Below are positions 53,057-62,235 of a DNA stretch of 64,000 bases, one piece after another (the stretch's first letter is position 1; each line of letters begins with the position of its first letter). The notes beneath the pieces were generated by a model that worked only from the letters and a program-made list of their open reading frames with translations, was not told the origin of the DNA and did no database searches. The stretch lies in assembly GCA_963747775.1 (NCBI GenBank), contig CAVVGT010000006.1, positions 124,001 through 188,000 of the forward strand, given 5' to 3'. This DNA comes from JAGVSZ01 sp963747775. Its GTDB lineage: Bacteria > Pseudomonadota > Gammaproteobacteria > Burkholderiales > SG8-39. Position numbers and translations under genes: made by a program.

Positions 53057-54202
53057 ATGACCAATCAGCAGAACGCCAAGTCCACCCCCGCCTCACGCCG
53101 CAAGTTCCTCGCCGGCGCCGCCGCGGCCACGGCTGGCGCCACGATCGGGTTCCCGACCATCGTCAAGGCGCAGGGCCCGGTCACGATGCGCTGGCAGTCG
53201 ACCTGGCCGACGAAGGACATCTTCCACGAGTTCGCGCTCGACTTCGCCAAGAAGGTGAACGACATGACCGGCGGCGACCTCAAGATCGAGGTGCTGCCCG
53301 CCGGGGCGGTGGTTCCCGCCTTCGGCCTGCTCGACGCGGTCTCGAAGGGCACGCTCGACGGCGGCCACGGCGTGCTCGTGTATCACTACGGCAAGCAGAA
53401 CGCGCTCGCCCTCTGGGGATCGAGCCCCGCGTTTGGCATGGACGCCATCCAGATGCTCGCCTGGCACAAGTACGGCGGCGGCAAGGCGCTACTCGAGAAG
53501 GTCTACCAGTCGATCGGCGCCAACGTGGTGTCTTTCCCTTACGGGCCGATGTGGACGCAGCCGCTCGGCTGGTTCAAGAAGCCGATCACCAAGCCCGATG
53601 ACTTCAAGGGCCTCAAGTTCCGCACCGTGGGCATCTCGATCGACCTGTTCCAGGGCCTGGGCGCCGCGGTGAACGCCCTGCCGGGCGGCGAGATCGTGCC
53701 GGCGATGGACCGCGGGCTGCTGGACGCGGCCGAGTTCAACAATGCCAGCTCGGACCGGCTGCTCGGTTTCCCCGACGTCTCCAAGGTGTACATGCTGCAG
53801 AGCTACCACCAGAACGCCGAGCAGTTCGAGATCACGTTCAACAAGACGAAATTCGACGCCCTGCCGCCGAGGATCAAGGCCACCATCGAGAACGCGGTGG
53901 AGGCGGCTTCCCAAGACCTGATTTGGAAGTCGATCGACCGCTATTCGCAGGACTATTCCGAGCTGCAGACCAAGGACAAGGTCAGGGTGTACAAGACGCC
54001 GGACTCGGTGCTGCAGAAGCAGCTGGAGATCTTCGACGAGGTGATCGCGAAGCGGAAGGACAACGCGCTGTTCAACGAGGTCCTCGCGTCGCAGCGCGCT
54101 TTCGCGCAGCGCGCAGTGCGCTGGTATCTCGACACGCAGCTCAGCGGCCGCATGGCCTACAATTATTACTTCGCCAAGGCCGGCGCCGCGAAGAAGGCGT
54201 AG
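53057..54202 (+). CDS. TRAP transporter substrate-binding protein, DctP family, Tat-exported
   Basis: 381 residues; AGAGGAGGCACC precedes the ATG. Twin-arginine signal SRRKFLAGAAAATAGATIGF (about 13-32), unlike the Sec signals of the other three. Core: TMRWQSTWPTKDIFHEFALD, LGWFKKPITKPDDFKGLKFR and LPGGEIVPAMDRGLLDAAEF, with FRTVG where paralogues 1-3 have CRQTG. Belongs to the dctQM pair downstream. Confidence 0.92.
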   Translation: MTNQQNAKSTPASRRKFLAGAAAATAGATIGFPTIVKAQGPVTMRWQSTWPTKDIFHEFALDFAKKVNDMTGGDLKIEVLPAGAVVPAFGLLDAVSKGTLDGGHGVLVYHYGKQNALALWGSSPAFGMDAIQMLAWHKYGGGKALLEKVYQSIGANVVSFPYGPMWTQPLGWFKKPITKPDDFKGLKFRTVGISIDLFQGLGAAVNALPGGEIVPAMDRGLLDAAEFNNASSDRLLGFPDVSKVYMLQSYHQNAEQFEITFNKTKFDALPPRIKATIENAVEAASQDLIWKSIDRYSQDYSELQTKDKVRVYKTPDSVLQKQLEIFDEVIAKRKDNALFNEVLASQRAFAQRAVRWYLDTQLSGRMAYNYYFAKAGAAKKA

Positions 54203-54221
54203 TCTACGCGGACGCGGGAAG

Positions 54222-54257
54222 CAGCCATCCGGCGCGAGCCGGGTGGCTGTTTGTTTT
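54222..54257 (+). terminator. Intrinsic terminator between the Tat binding protein and dctQ
   Basis: CAGCCATCCGGC (54222-54233) pairs with GCCGGGTGGCTG (54238-54249), one T-G wobble, 4-base loop, then TTTGTTTT. Placed inside the operon, so partial read-through would set the binding protein above the permeases. Confidence 0.75.
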
Positions 54258-54314
54258 CCGCGGGTTGCCGATTCAGCCTTTCGACAGGGTCCGTCCCACA
54301 CACTGCACGCCGCC

Positions 54315-54938
54315 ATGCAGAAGCTCCTGCTCTTCGTCGACAGAATCAGCACGTGGGTCGGCTACGTGTTCTCCTTCTGCATCGTGGCACTCACCCTGCA
54401 CGTCAGCTGGGAGGTTTTCTCGCGCTACGTGCTCGACAACCCGCGCGCCTGGGCGTTCGACGTAATGATCATGCTGTACGGCACCCTCTTCATGATGGCG
54501 GGTGCGTACACGCTGGCGAGGAACGGTCACGTGCGCGGCGACGTGCTCTACGGCTTCTTCCGGCCGCGCACGCAGGCGACCCTCGACTTGATCCTCTACG
54601 TCCTGTTCTTCCTGCCGGGGGTGATCGCGCTCACCTACGCCGGCTACTTCTACGCCGCCGAGTCCTGGGCGATCAGAGAGTCTTCGAACATCACCGCCGA
54701 GGGTCCGCCGTACTACCCGTTCAAGACGGTCATCCCGCTCGCCGGGGCACTCCTGCTCATGCAGGGCATCGTCGAGATCATCCGCTGCGTGATCTGCATC
54801 AAGCAGGGCGAATGGCCCTCGCGGGAGGCGGACGTCGAGGAAGTCGACGTCGAAGAGCTCAAGAAGATGGTCAACGTCAAGGACGAGGACATCCAGAAGC
54901 TCGACGAGGTGATCGTGCGCCGGGAGGGTGGCAGGTGA
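54315..54938 (+). CDS. dctQ: TRAP transporter small permease, DctQ (second system)
   Basis: 207 residues. Four helices (VGYVFSFCIVALTLHVSWEV, FDVMIMLYGTLFMMAGAYTL, LYVLFFLPGVIALTYAGYFY and TVIPLAGALLLMQGIVEIIR). After the last helix there is a charged tail (EADVEEVDVEELKKMVNVKD onward) of about 40 residues, possibly coiled-coil, absent from ordinary DctQ. Overlaps dctM by four bases. Confidence 0.88.
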   Translation: MQKLLLFVDRISTWVGYVFSFCIVALTLHVSWEVFSRYVLDNPRAWAFDVMIMLYGTLFMMAGAYTLARNGHVRGDVLYGFFRPRTQATLDLILYVLFFLPGVIALTYAGYFYAAESWAIRESSNITAEGPPYYPFKTVIPLAGALLLMQGIVEIIRCVICIKQGEWPSREADVEEVDVEELKKMVNVKDEDIQKLDEVIVRREGGR

Positions 54939-56970
54939 AGGTGCGGAAGGAGCTCTGGTTCGGCTTCGGGCTGATGGCGATCATCGGCATCGCGGTGGTC
55001 GCGCTGATGCCCTGGGGCAATCTCACCAACGGCCACCTGGGGCTGCTCATGCTCGCGCTGATCGTGGTGGCCATCATGCTCGGCTTCCCCACGGCCTTCA
55101 CGCTCATGGGCATGGGGGTGTTTTTCGGCTGGCTCGCCTACCGCAGCGTCAATCCGGCGCTCGCGGGCCAGCAGGTCTTCGACGTGATGGTGCAGCGCAC
55201 CTACGGGGTGATGTCGAACGACGTGCTGATCGCGATCCCCCTGTTCCTGTTCATGGGCTATCTCGTCGAGCGGGCGCAGCTCATCGACCGGCTGTTCCGC
55301 AGCCTGCATCTCGCCACCGCGCGCGTGCCGGGCTCGCTCGCGGTGGCGACCATCGTCACCTGCGCGATCTTCGCCACTGCCACCGGCATTGTCGGCGCGG
55401 TGGTGACGCTGATGGGCCTGCTCGCCTTTCCGGCGATGCTGAAGGCTGGATACAACATCCAGATCTCCGCCGGCGCCGTGACCGCGGGCGGCTGTCTCGG
55501 CATCCTGATCCCGCCTTCGGTGCTCCTGATCGTCTACGGCGCGACTGCGGGCGTGTCGGTGGTGCAGCTCTACGCCGGCGCCTTTTTCCCCGGCCTCATG
55601 CTCGCGTCGCTCTACCTCGGTCTATGTCATCGGGCTCGCGAAGTGGAAGCCCCGGCTCATGCCCCCGCTCGCCGAGAGCGAGCGCCGCGTCCCGCTCCCG
55701 CCGTTCGCGCAGACGCTCGCGCAGCGTGGCGGCTACGCATTGGTGGCGTTGTGGCGCGCGCTCACCGGCGGTGGCGGGGTCGGCGTCGCAAAGCGCACGG
55801 CGGCTGCTCAGCTCTTCGTTTCGCTGCTACCGGCGCTCGCTATCGTTGCGCTGGTGGGCGTCACCTATCGGGCGGCCACCGCGCCGGTGGTGGAAGCGAG
55901 CACGGCCGGGCTGGTCGAGGCCGGCGGGGCGGTGGCCGCGGACGTCAAGGAGGAATCCGCCGGTCTAATCGGCCAACCGCCGCCCGAGGAGGAAGAGTCC
56001 AAGGAGCCGCCCCCCGAGGGCGCCAAGGAAACTGCTTCGCCGCCGGCTGCGGAGGGAACCAAGGCGGAAGCCGCGACCGAGCCGCCGGGCGCGGCGCAAG
56101 TCAGCCCGGCCGGGGGAAACCGCCGCCGCTGCGCCACCAGAGCGGATGCCGGTGCCCACCTGGTTCTGGATCTTCCTTGCCGTCGGTATCGCCGCCCTTG
56201 CGGTGATCTACCGGCTCTGGAACTGGGAGCGGCTCGAGGTGTTCAAGATGCTGCTCGCGTCGTTCTTTCCGCTGGCGCTGCTGATCATCGCCGTGCTCGG
56301 CTCGATCGTCTTCGGGCTGGCGACGCCGGCCGAGGCGGCGGCGGTCGGCGCGTTCGGCGGCTTCGTGCTCGCGGCGATCTATCGCTTCCTCGCGCACTCG
56401 CGTGCCGCGCCGCCGGGCAACCGGTTTTCCGGCGCCGTCTTCGCCGGCACGCTGCGAGAGTTCGGCGGGATCATCAAGGAGTCGTCGTTCCTGACCGCGC
56501 GCACGAGCGCGATGGTGTGCTGGCTGTTCGTCGGCTCCGGCATCTTTTCGGCGGCGTTCGCGCTGCTCGGCGGACAGGAGCTGATCGAGAAGTGGGTGCT
56601 GTCGCTCGACATGACGCCGCTGCAGTTCATGATCCTGGCGCAGTTCATCATCTTCATCCTCGGCTGGCCGCTCGAGTGGACCGAGATCATCATCATCTTC
56701 ATGCCGATCTTCATCCCGCTGCTGCCGCATTTCAACATCGACCCGCTGTTCTTCGGCCTGCTCGTGGCGCTGAACCTGCAGACCGCGTTCCTGTCGCCGC
56801 CGGTGGCGATGGCCGCGTTCTACCTGAAGGGCGTGGCACCGCGCCACGTGACGCTCAACCAGATCTTCGCCGGGATGCTGCCGTTCATGGGCATCCAGAT
56901 CATCGCGCTGGTGCTGCTGTACGTCTTCCCGGAGATCGGGTTGTGGTTGCCGAGCGTTCTCTACAAGTAG
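54935..56970 (+). CDS. dctM: TRAP transporter large permease, DctM, with long Pro/Glu-rich insert (two frameshifts)
   Basis: About 678 residues, against roughly 430 for a usual DctM. From GTG. The first half has LMGYLVER-type and TAGGCLGILIPPSVLLIVYG; the second half PAEAAAVGAFGGFVLAA and LQTAFLSPPVAMAAFYLKG. Between them lies an insert of about 200 residues: an extra helix (LLPALAIVALVGVTYRAAT), a Pro/Glu/Ala stretch (PPPEEEESKEPPPEGAKETA onward) and another helix (TWFWIFLAVGIAALAVIYRL). Extra bases at about 55,620 and 56,115 break the frame. The insert is in frame with both halves after repair. Confidence 0.87.
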
Positions 56971-57030
56971 TTATTCCGTCGCGGCGGTCGGAGAGGCAGC
57001 GCGGGGCGAGATTCCCGCGACGTAATAACT
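56969..57030. repeat. Inverted repeat A downstream of the second TRAP operon
   Basis: AGTTATTCCGTCGCGG (56969-56984) and CCGCGACGTAATAACT (57015-57030) pair with 15 of 16 matches around a 30-base spacer. The left arm starts in the dctM stop codon. Confidence 0.7.
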
Positions 57031-57073
57031 GCCCGCGTTCGAGCGTCAGAACTGCCTGACGCTCAACGCGGGC
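57031..57073. repeat. Inverted repeat B, abutting repeat A
   Basis: GCCCGCGTT (57031-57039), a bulged C, GAGCGTCAG (57041-57049), loop AACTGC, CTGACGCTC and AACGCGGGC (57056-57073): 18 pairs with one bulge. It begins exactly where repeat A ends. No T-tract on either strand. Confidence 0.7.
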
Positions 57074-57108
57074 GGCGGCGGTGCTGGCTCGGGCGGACTC
57101 ACCCTGAA

Positions 57109-57540
57109 ATGCGCTATGTGAAGGCCTTCATCGCCGGGTTCGTCTCGGTCCTGGTGTTTCATCAAGGCGCGGTTGCCCTCCTGTACGCGCTCGGCGTAAC
57201 GGCGCGCGGTCCCTACGAGATGAATCCGACCTGGCCGTTCGGCGTGCCGCAGGTGTTTTCGCGCGCGTTCTGGGGCGGGCTCTGGGGAATCGCGTTATGG
57301 CTGGTCCTCGAGCGACTCCGCATGCCGGCGCGATACTGGACGCTCGCAGTGGTGCTCGGCATCCTCGGCCCGACGCTGGTCGCGTGGTTCGTGGTGTTCC
57401 CGTTGCGCGGTCAGCCGGTGGCGGGCGGGTGGGAGGTCGCCTCGATGCTGCGTGCGTTCGTCGTCAATGGGGCATTCGGTCTTGGCGTCGCGGTGCTGAT
57501 GAGAGTGTTGGAGAAGCAGGCTCCCGCGTTCTCGGGATGA
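57109..57540 (+). CDS. Hypothetical four-helix membrane protein
   Basis: 143 residues. Hydrophobic segments AFIAGFVSVLVFHQGAVALL, FWGGLWGIALWLVLERL, YWTLAVVLGILGPTLVAWFV and MLRAFVVNGAFGLGVAVLMR. Similar small proteins are common in proteobacteria, with no known role. A His in the first helix (VFHQG) is notable. 36 bases after repeat B. Confidence 0.65.
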   Translation: MRYVKAFIAGFVSVLVFHQGAVALLYALGVTARGPYEMNPTWPFGVPQVFSRAFWGGLWGIALWLVLERLRMPARYWTLAVVLGILGPTLVAWFVVFPLRGQPVAGGWEVASMLRAFVVNGAFGLGVAVLMRVLEKQAPAFSG

Positions 57541-57630
57541 CGGGCCGAACGGCCCTGCACAGTTGCGCGTAAACTCCGCGGTCGACCGGTGGTTTCGCCC
57601 TTCGGGTGAACGCGGTGCGAGGAGGTCCCA

Positions 57631-59631
57631 TTGCAGACCGCACTGGACACCAGGGTTTTCCAGCTCTTCCTGATCAAGCCTTCCCACTACGATGACGAGG
57701 GATATGTCATCCAGTGGATTCGCTCGTCGATTCCGGCCAACACGCTGGCAACCCTGAACGGTCTTGCGCTGGACTGCGCCGAGCGCAAGGTGCTCGGCGC
57801 GAACGTCGAGATCCGCATCACCGTCTGGGACGAGACCAACACGCGCATCCGGCCCGACGAGATCATTCGCCAGATCCGGGCCACCGGCGGGCATAGCCTG
57901 GTCGGCCTCGTCGGGGTTCAGACCAACCAGTATCCGCGCGCGGTCGACATCGCGCGACCGCTCCGCGCCGCGGGCATCCCGGTCTGCATCGGTGGGTTCC
58001 ACGTCAGCGGGACCATCTCGATGCTGCCGGAGATCCAGCCCGAGCTTCGTGAGGCGATGGACCTCGGCGTCACGCTCTTCGCGGGTGAGGCCGAGGGACG
58101 GTTCGAGGACCTGCTGCGCGCCGCCGATCGCGGCGAGCTGAAGCCGCTCTACAACTACATGAACGATCTCCCCGGGCTGGAGGGCGTGCCGACGCCTTAC
58201 CTGCCGGTCGACGTCGTGCGGCGCACCGCGGGTATGCGCACGAGCTTCGACGCCGGCCGCGGCTGCCCGTTCAGCTGCAGCTTTTGCACCATCATCAACG
58301 TGCAGGGGCGCAAGTCGCGGGCGCGCAACGCCGACGACATCGAGCGACTCGTGCGCGCGAACCTGGCCCAGGGCGTGCACAACTTCTTCATCACCGACGA
58401 CAACCTCGCGCGCAACCAGAACTGGGAGGCGCTGTTCGACCGCCTGATCCACATGCGCGAGGTGGAAGGCCTGAAGATCTGGGTGGTCGCGCAGGTCGAC
58501 ACGATGGCGCACAAGATCCGCGGCTTCATCGAGAAGGCCGCGCGCGCCGGGGTCAACCGCGTGTTCATCGGGCTCGAGAACATCAACCCGGCGTCGCTCA
58601 AGGACGCGCAGAAGGGCCAGAACCTGATCACCGAGTACCGCGCGATGCTGCAGGCGTGGCACCGCGTCGGCGCGCTCACCTACGCAGGGTACATTCTCGG
58701 ATTCCCCAGCGACACGCCGGCCTCGATCGAGCGCGACATCCGCATCATCCAGCGCGAGCTGCCGATCGACATCCTGGAGTTCTTCATCCTCACGCCGCTG
58801 CCCGGGTCGGCGGACCACAAGAAGCTGTATCTCGCGGGCGTTCCGATGGAGAAGGACCTGAACCGCTACGACGTCGTGCACGTCACCACGCGCCACGCGA
58901 CGATGTCCGACGACGAGCTGCGCGGAATCTACCGGAAGGCCTGGGACCTCTACTACTCGCCGGAGCACGTCGCGCGCGTGCTGCGCCGGACGAAGGCCTG
59001 GGGCTACGACCTCGCCAACATGCGCGCGAAGCTGTTCGCGTTCCAGGCGCCGCCCCGGATCGAAGGCGTCCATCCGCTGGAGGGCGGCATTTTCCGCCGC
59101 CGGTACCGGCGCGACCGCCGGCCGGGGATGCCGATCGAGAGCCCGTTCGTGTTCTATCCGCGCTACGGCTGGGAGATCGCCTCGAAGGTCGTGCGCTTCG
59201 CCGCGATGTGGTGGGACTACTGGCGCATTTACAAGCGCGTCCAGCGCGGGCCCGGACCCGACATGGACGTCGCGATGATGCCGGTGCGGGAAGGCGACTT
59301 CGATGCGCTCGAGATGTTCACCGCGACGCAGGCCGCGCGGTCCGTCGTCGACAAGCGGCGGCGCAAGCTGGAGGCCATCGCGGCGGCGGCGCCAATCGCT
59401 GCCCCGGCAGCCGGCGTTCCAATCCCACGCCACTCGCCCGCACTGACCGCTCGGCTTGGAGCGGGCGCCGCGGGCCGATCGCGGCCGGTCGCGGTGCACG
59501 GACGTGCCGGAGGCCGTGGCACAATTCCCGGCAAGAAGGCTCCATTCCAGGTCGTTCGTCCGATGCCTGAGCGCCACTGCACTCCGGAGCCCGTTTCCCG
59601 CCTGCCCGAGACCGGCTGGACCGTGGCATGA
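57631..59631 (+). CDS. B12-binding-domain radical SAM protein
   Basis: 666 residues from TTG with GAGGAGGT 9 bases upstream (57619-57626). An N-terminal cobalamin-binding-like domain (about 10-190; LVGLVGVQTNQYPRAVDI, PVCIGGFHVSG) precedes the radical SAM core: GRGCPFSCSFC (CxxxCxxC near 212-219), then FFITDDNLARNQ and VFIGLENINPASLKDAQKG. The C-terminal domain includes the repeated Tyr/Trp-rich RYGWEIASKVVRFAAMWWDY. The last ~100 residues (after AIAAAAPIAAPAAG) are Arg/Pro-rich and look like read-through of non-coding DNA. No operon partner that names a substrate, so function is unknown. Class B (cobalamin-dependent) is likely. Confidence 0.85.
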   Translation: MQTALDTRVFQLFLIKPSHYDDEGYVIQWIRSSIPANTLATLNGLALDCAERKVLGANVEIRITVWDETNTRIRPDEIIRQIRATGGHSLVGLVGVQTNQYPRAVDIARPLRAAGIPVCIGGFHVSGTISMLPEIQPELREAMDLGVTLFAGEAEGRFEDLLRAADRGELKPLYNYMNDLPGLEGVPTPYLPVDVVRRTAGMRTSFDAGRGCPFSCSFCTIINVQGRKSRARNADDIERLVRANLAQGVHNFFITDDNLARNQNWEALFDRLIHMREVEGLKIWVVAQVDTMAHKIRGFIEKAARAGVNRVFIGLENINPASLKDAQKGQNLITEYRAMLQAWHRVGALTYAGYILGFPSDTPASIERDIRIIQRELPIDILEFFILTPLPGSADHKKLYLAGVPMEKDLNRYDVVHVTTRHATMSDDELRGIYRKAWDLYYSPEHVARVLRRTKAWGYDLANMRAKLFAFQAPPRIEGVHPLEGGIFRRRYRRDRRPGMPIESPFVFYPRYGWEIASKVVRFAAMWWDYWRIYKRVQRGPGPDMDVAMMPVREGDFDALEMFTATQAARSVVDKRRRKLEAIAAAAPIAAPAAGVPIPRHSPALTARLGAGAAGRSRPVAVHGRAGGRGTIPGKKAPFQVVRPMPERHCTPEPVSRLPETGWTVA

Positions 59632-59638
59632 GGGCGGC

Positions 59639-60901
59639 GTGACCGGCGCCGCGCCCGCTCCGGCGCGCCGCCTAGTCGGCTTCGGGCTCGCTGCCGCGGC
59701 CTACCTGATCGGGCTTTTTCACCGCGCCGCGCCAGGGACCATTGCGGCCGACCTCGCGCAGAGCTTCGAGACGAGCGCTGCCGCGCTCGGCGTTCTCGCG
59801 GCGACCTATTACTGGGTCTACACGGCGATGCAGATCCCGTCCGGCATCCTCGCCGACACGCTCGGGCCGCGGCGATTGCTCGCCGGCGGCGGGCTGATCG
59901 TCGCGGCCGGCGCGGCGCTCTTTGCGGTGGCGCCGGGCTTCGGCGTCGCGGCCACCGGTCGCGTGCTCGTCGCGCTCGGGAGCTCGGTCGCGTTCGTTGC
60001 CTGCCTGAAGCTGATCGCGAGCTGGTACGACGCGCGGATCTTCGCAACGCTCACCGGGGTCGTGGTGATGGTCGGCAACCTCTCCTCTGCCGCCGCAGGC
60101 GGGCCGTTCGCCTGGCTGCTCCAGTCGTTCGGCTGGCGCGAGGTGATCCTCGCGCTCGCGGTCGCCTCGCTCCTCGTCGCGATCGCGAGCTGGGTGCTGG
60201 TCGACGAGCTCCCGCGGCCGCGCTCGGTGCACCTCGAAGCCGGCTGGCGCCGGGGACTTCGGGGCGTGCTCGGCAATCCGGCGACCTGGCCAATTTTTCT
60301 GGCGAACTTCGGGGCGGGCGCGAGCTTCTTGTCGTTCGCGACGCTGTGGGCGGTGCCTTACCTGGTGGACATCCACGGGATGACGCGCGCCGTCGCGGCG
60401 AATCGCGTCACGATGGCGCTCGGCATCTTTGCGGTGAGCGGGCTCGTCCTCGGCGCGCTCTCCGACCGCCTGCGGCGCCGCAAGCCGCTCTACGCGGGCG
60501 GCGCGGCGCTGCTCTTCGTCGCATGGCTGCCGCTGCTCGCCGGGTGGCCGCTCGAAGGCCTGGCGAGCTACATCCTGTTCGGGGTGATGGGCTTCGCCAC
60601 GGCGGGGATGACGCTGAGCTGGGCGTGCTGCAAGGAAGTCAACGCACCGCAGTTCGCCGGCATCGCGACCGGGGTCGCGAACATGGGCATCTTTCTCGGG
60701 CCGGCCGTGATGCAGCCGGTGGTCGGCTGGGTGCTCGACCTGTCGCGGGGCGACGGGATGAGGGCGGCGACGCACACGCCTGACGAGTGGCATCGAGCGC
60801 TGCTGGCGCTCGCCGGCGTGGCGCTGTTCGGCTTCGCGAACGCACTCTTCGTACGCGAGACCCGCGCCCGCAACGTGTACCGGGCGGCCGCTGCGCGATA
60901 A
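59639..60901 (+). CDS. MFS transporter
   Basis: 420 residues from GTG, eight bases after the rSAM stop. Twelve helices; YWVYTAMQIPSGILADTLGP is the loop 2-3 motif (GxLaDxxG), and SGLVLGALSDRLRRRKPLY its second-half counterpart. RAAPGTIAADLAQSFETSAA near the start resembles anion:cation symporter and sugar-phosphate branches. Substrate unknown. May be coupled to the radical SAM gene. Confidence 0.83.
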   Translation: MTGAAPAPARRLVGFGLAAAAYLIGLFHRAAPGTIAADLAQSFETSAAALGVLAATYYWVYTAMQIPSGILADTLGPRRLLAGGGLIVAAGAALFAVAPGFGVAATGRVLVALGSSVAFVACLKLIASWYDARIFATLTGVVVMVGNLSSAAAGGPFAWLLQSFGWREVILALAVASLLVAIASWVLVDELPRPRSVHLEAGWRRGLRGVLGNPATWPIFLANFGAGASFLSFATLWAVPYLVDIHGMTRAVAANRVTMALGIFAVSGLVLGALSDRLRRRKPLYAGGAALLFVAWLPLLAGWPLEGLASYILFGVMGFATAGMTLSWACCKEVNAPQFAGIATGVANMGIFLGPAVMQPVVGWVLDLSRGDGMRAATHTPDEWHRALLALAGVALFGFANALFVRETRARNVYRAAAAR

Positions 60902-60933
60902 TCGGGCCAGAACAGCGAAGAGGGACGAGCACG

Positions 60934-62235
60934 GTGGCACAGGCGACTCTCGTTGAAGTGGCGGCGGCACTGCGCCAGGGGGGGCTGACGTCGCGTGCCT
61001 ATACGGAATCGCTCCTCGCGCGCATCCGCGAGCGCGACCCTGCGATCGACGCGTGGGTGACGCTCGACGAGGCGCGCGCGCTCCGTCTCGCGGAGGCGTG
61101 CGACGCGCGGCGCTCGAGCGGCGCGGAACTCGGCCCGCTTCACGGCGTACCGGTCGGCGTGAAGGACATCATCGCGACCGCCGACCTGCCGACCGAGATG
61201 GGCTCGCCCATCTTCAAGGGGCATCGACCGGAGCGCGACGCGGTCGTGGTAGAGCGGTTGCACCGCACCGGCGGATTCGTGCTTGGCAAGACGGTGACCA
61301 CCGAGTTCGCCTTCATGCAGCCCGGCAAGACGCGCAACCCGTGGAATGCCGTGCACACGCCGGGCGGCTCCTCCTCGGGCACGGCGGCGGCGGTCGCCGC
61401 AGGCTGCGTTCCGCTCGCGCTCGGCACGCAGACGAATGGCTCGGTGATCCGACCCGCTGCGTTCTGCGGCGTGGTGGGCTTCAAGCCGAGCTTCGCGCTG
61501 CTGCCGTACGCCGGGACGCTCCAGTTCAGCGCGACGCTCGACCAGGTGGGGACATTCTCGTGCACCGTCGCCGACGCCGCGCTTGCCGCGTCGGCCCTCG
61601 GCGAGGGCGAGGCGCTCGAGCCGGAAGTGCGCCGCCTCGACCGGGCCCCGCGGCTCGGCGCGCTTGCCCGGTTCCCCTGGAACCAGACCGATCCAGAGAT
61701 GGCGCGGCACTTCGACGCGGCGCTCGATCGCCTGCGCGCGGCCGGTGCGGTGATCGAGTCGATCGAGTTGCCCGCGCCGTTCGCCGAGGCGCGTACCGCG
61801 CATCGAACGATCATGCTCCACGAAGCGGCGCGGCTGCTGAAGACGCATCTCGAGACGCGGCGCGAACTGCTGAGCGCGACGCTCGTGGACGCCTTGCTCG
61901 AGGGCGCGACGATCCCGGTCGATGCGTATCGCGCGGCGCATGCGCAGCGTGCCGCCCTGACCGAGCGTGCGCACGACCTCTTCGAGCCGTGGGACGCGAT
62001 CGTGTCCCCGCCCGCACCGGGCGCCGCTCCCGCAAGCTTGGCGACCACCGGCGACCCGAGCTTCTGCACGCTCTGGACGTTGCTCGGCGTGCCGGCGATC
62101 ACCCTGCCGAGCGGGCTGTCGGCGGACGGCCTGCCGTTCGGCCTGCAGCTCGCCGGCGACTCCGGCGGAGACGGGCACCTGCTGCGCGTCGCGCACTGGT
62201 GCGAGACGACGCTCCGCTTCAAGGGGCTCGAGTGA
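60934..62235 (+). CDS. Amidase (amidase signature family)
   Basis: 433 residues from GTG. The catalytic triad is visible: Lys in GVPVGVKDIIATAD (about 76), the cis-Ser and Ser nucleophile region in TPGGSSSGTAAAVAAG and TQTNGSVIRPAAFCG (TNGS where most have TGGS). Hydrolyses amides; could be a general carboxamide or an aminoacyl-amide. If the three-part nitrile-hydratase-like enzyme made amides, an amidase would be the next step, but the two loci are over 50 kb apart. Overlaps cbiX by four bases. Confidence 0.87.
   Translation: MAQATLVEVAAALRQGGLTSRAYTESLLARIRERDPAIDAWVTLDEARALRLAEACDARRSSGAELGPLHGVPVGVKDIIATADLPTEMGSPIFKGHRPERDAVVVERLHRTGGFVLGKTVTTEFAFMQPGKTRNPWNAVHTPGGSSSGTAAAVAAGCVPLALGTQTNGSVIRPAAFCGVVGFKPSFALLPYAGTLQFSATLDQVGTFSCTVADAALAASALGEGEALEPEVRRLDRAPRLGALARFPWNQTDPEMARHFDAALDRLRAAGAVIESIELPAPFAEARTAHRTIMLHEAARLLKTHLETRRELLSATLVDALLEGATIPVDAYRAAHAQRAALTERAHDLFEPWDAIVSPPAPGAAPASLATTGDPSFCTLWTLLGVPAITLPSGLSADGLPFGLQLAGDSGGDGHLLRVAHWCETTLRFKGLE

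Noticed and set aside
57295..59577. A 760-codon minus-strand frame opposite the radical SAM gene.
   Set aside because: The plus-strand frame has the CxxxCxxC motif; the minus frame has no recognisable domain.
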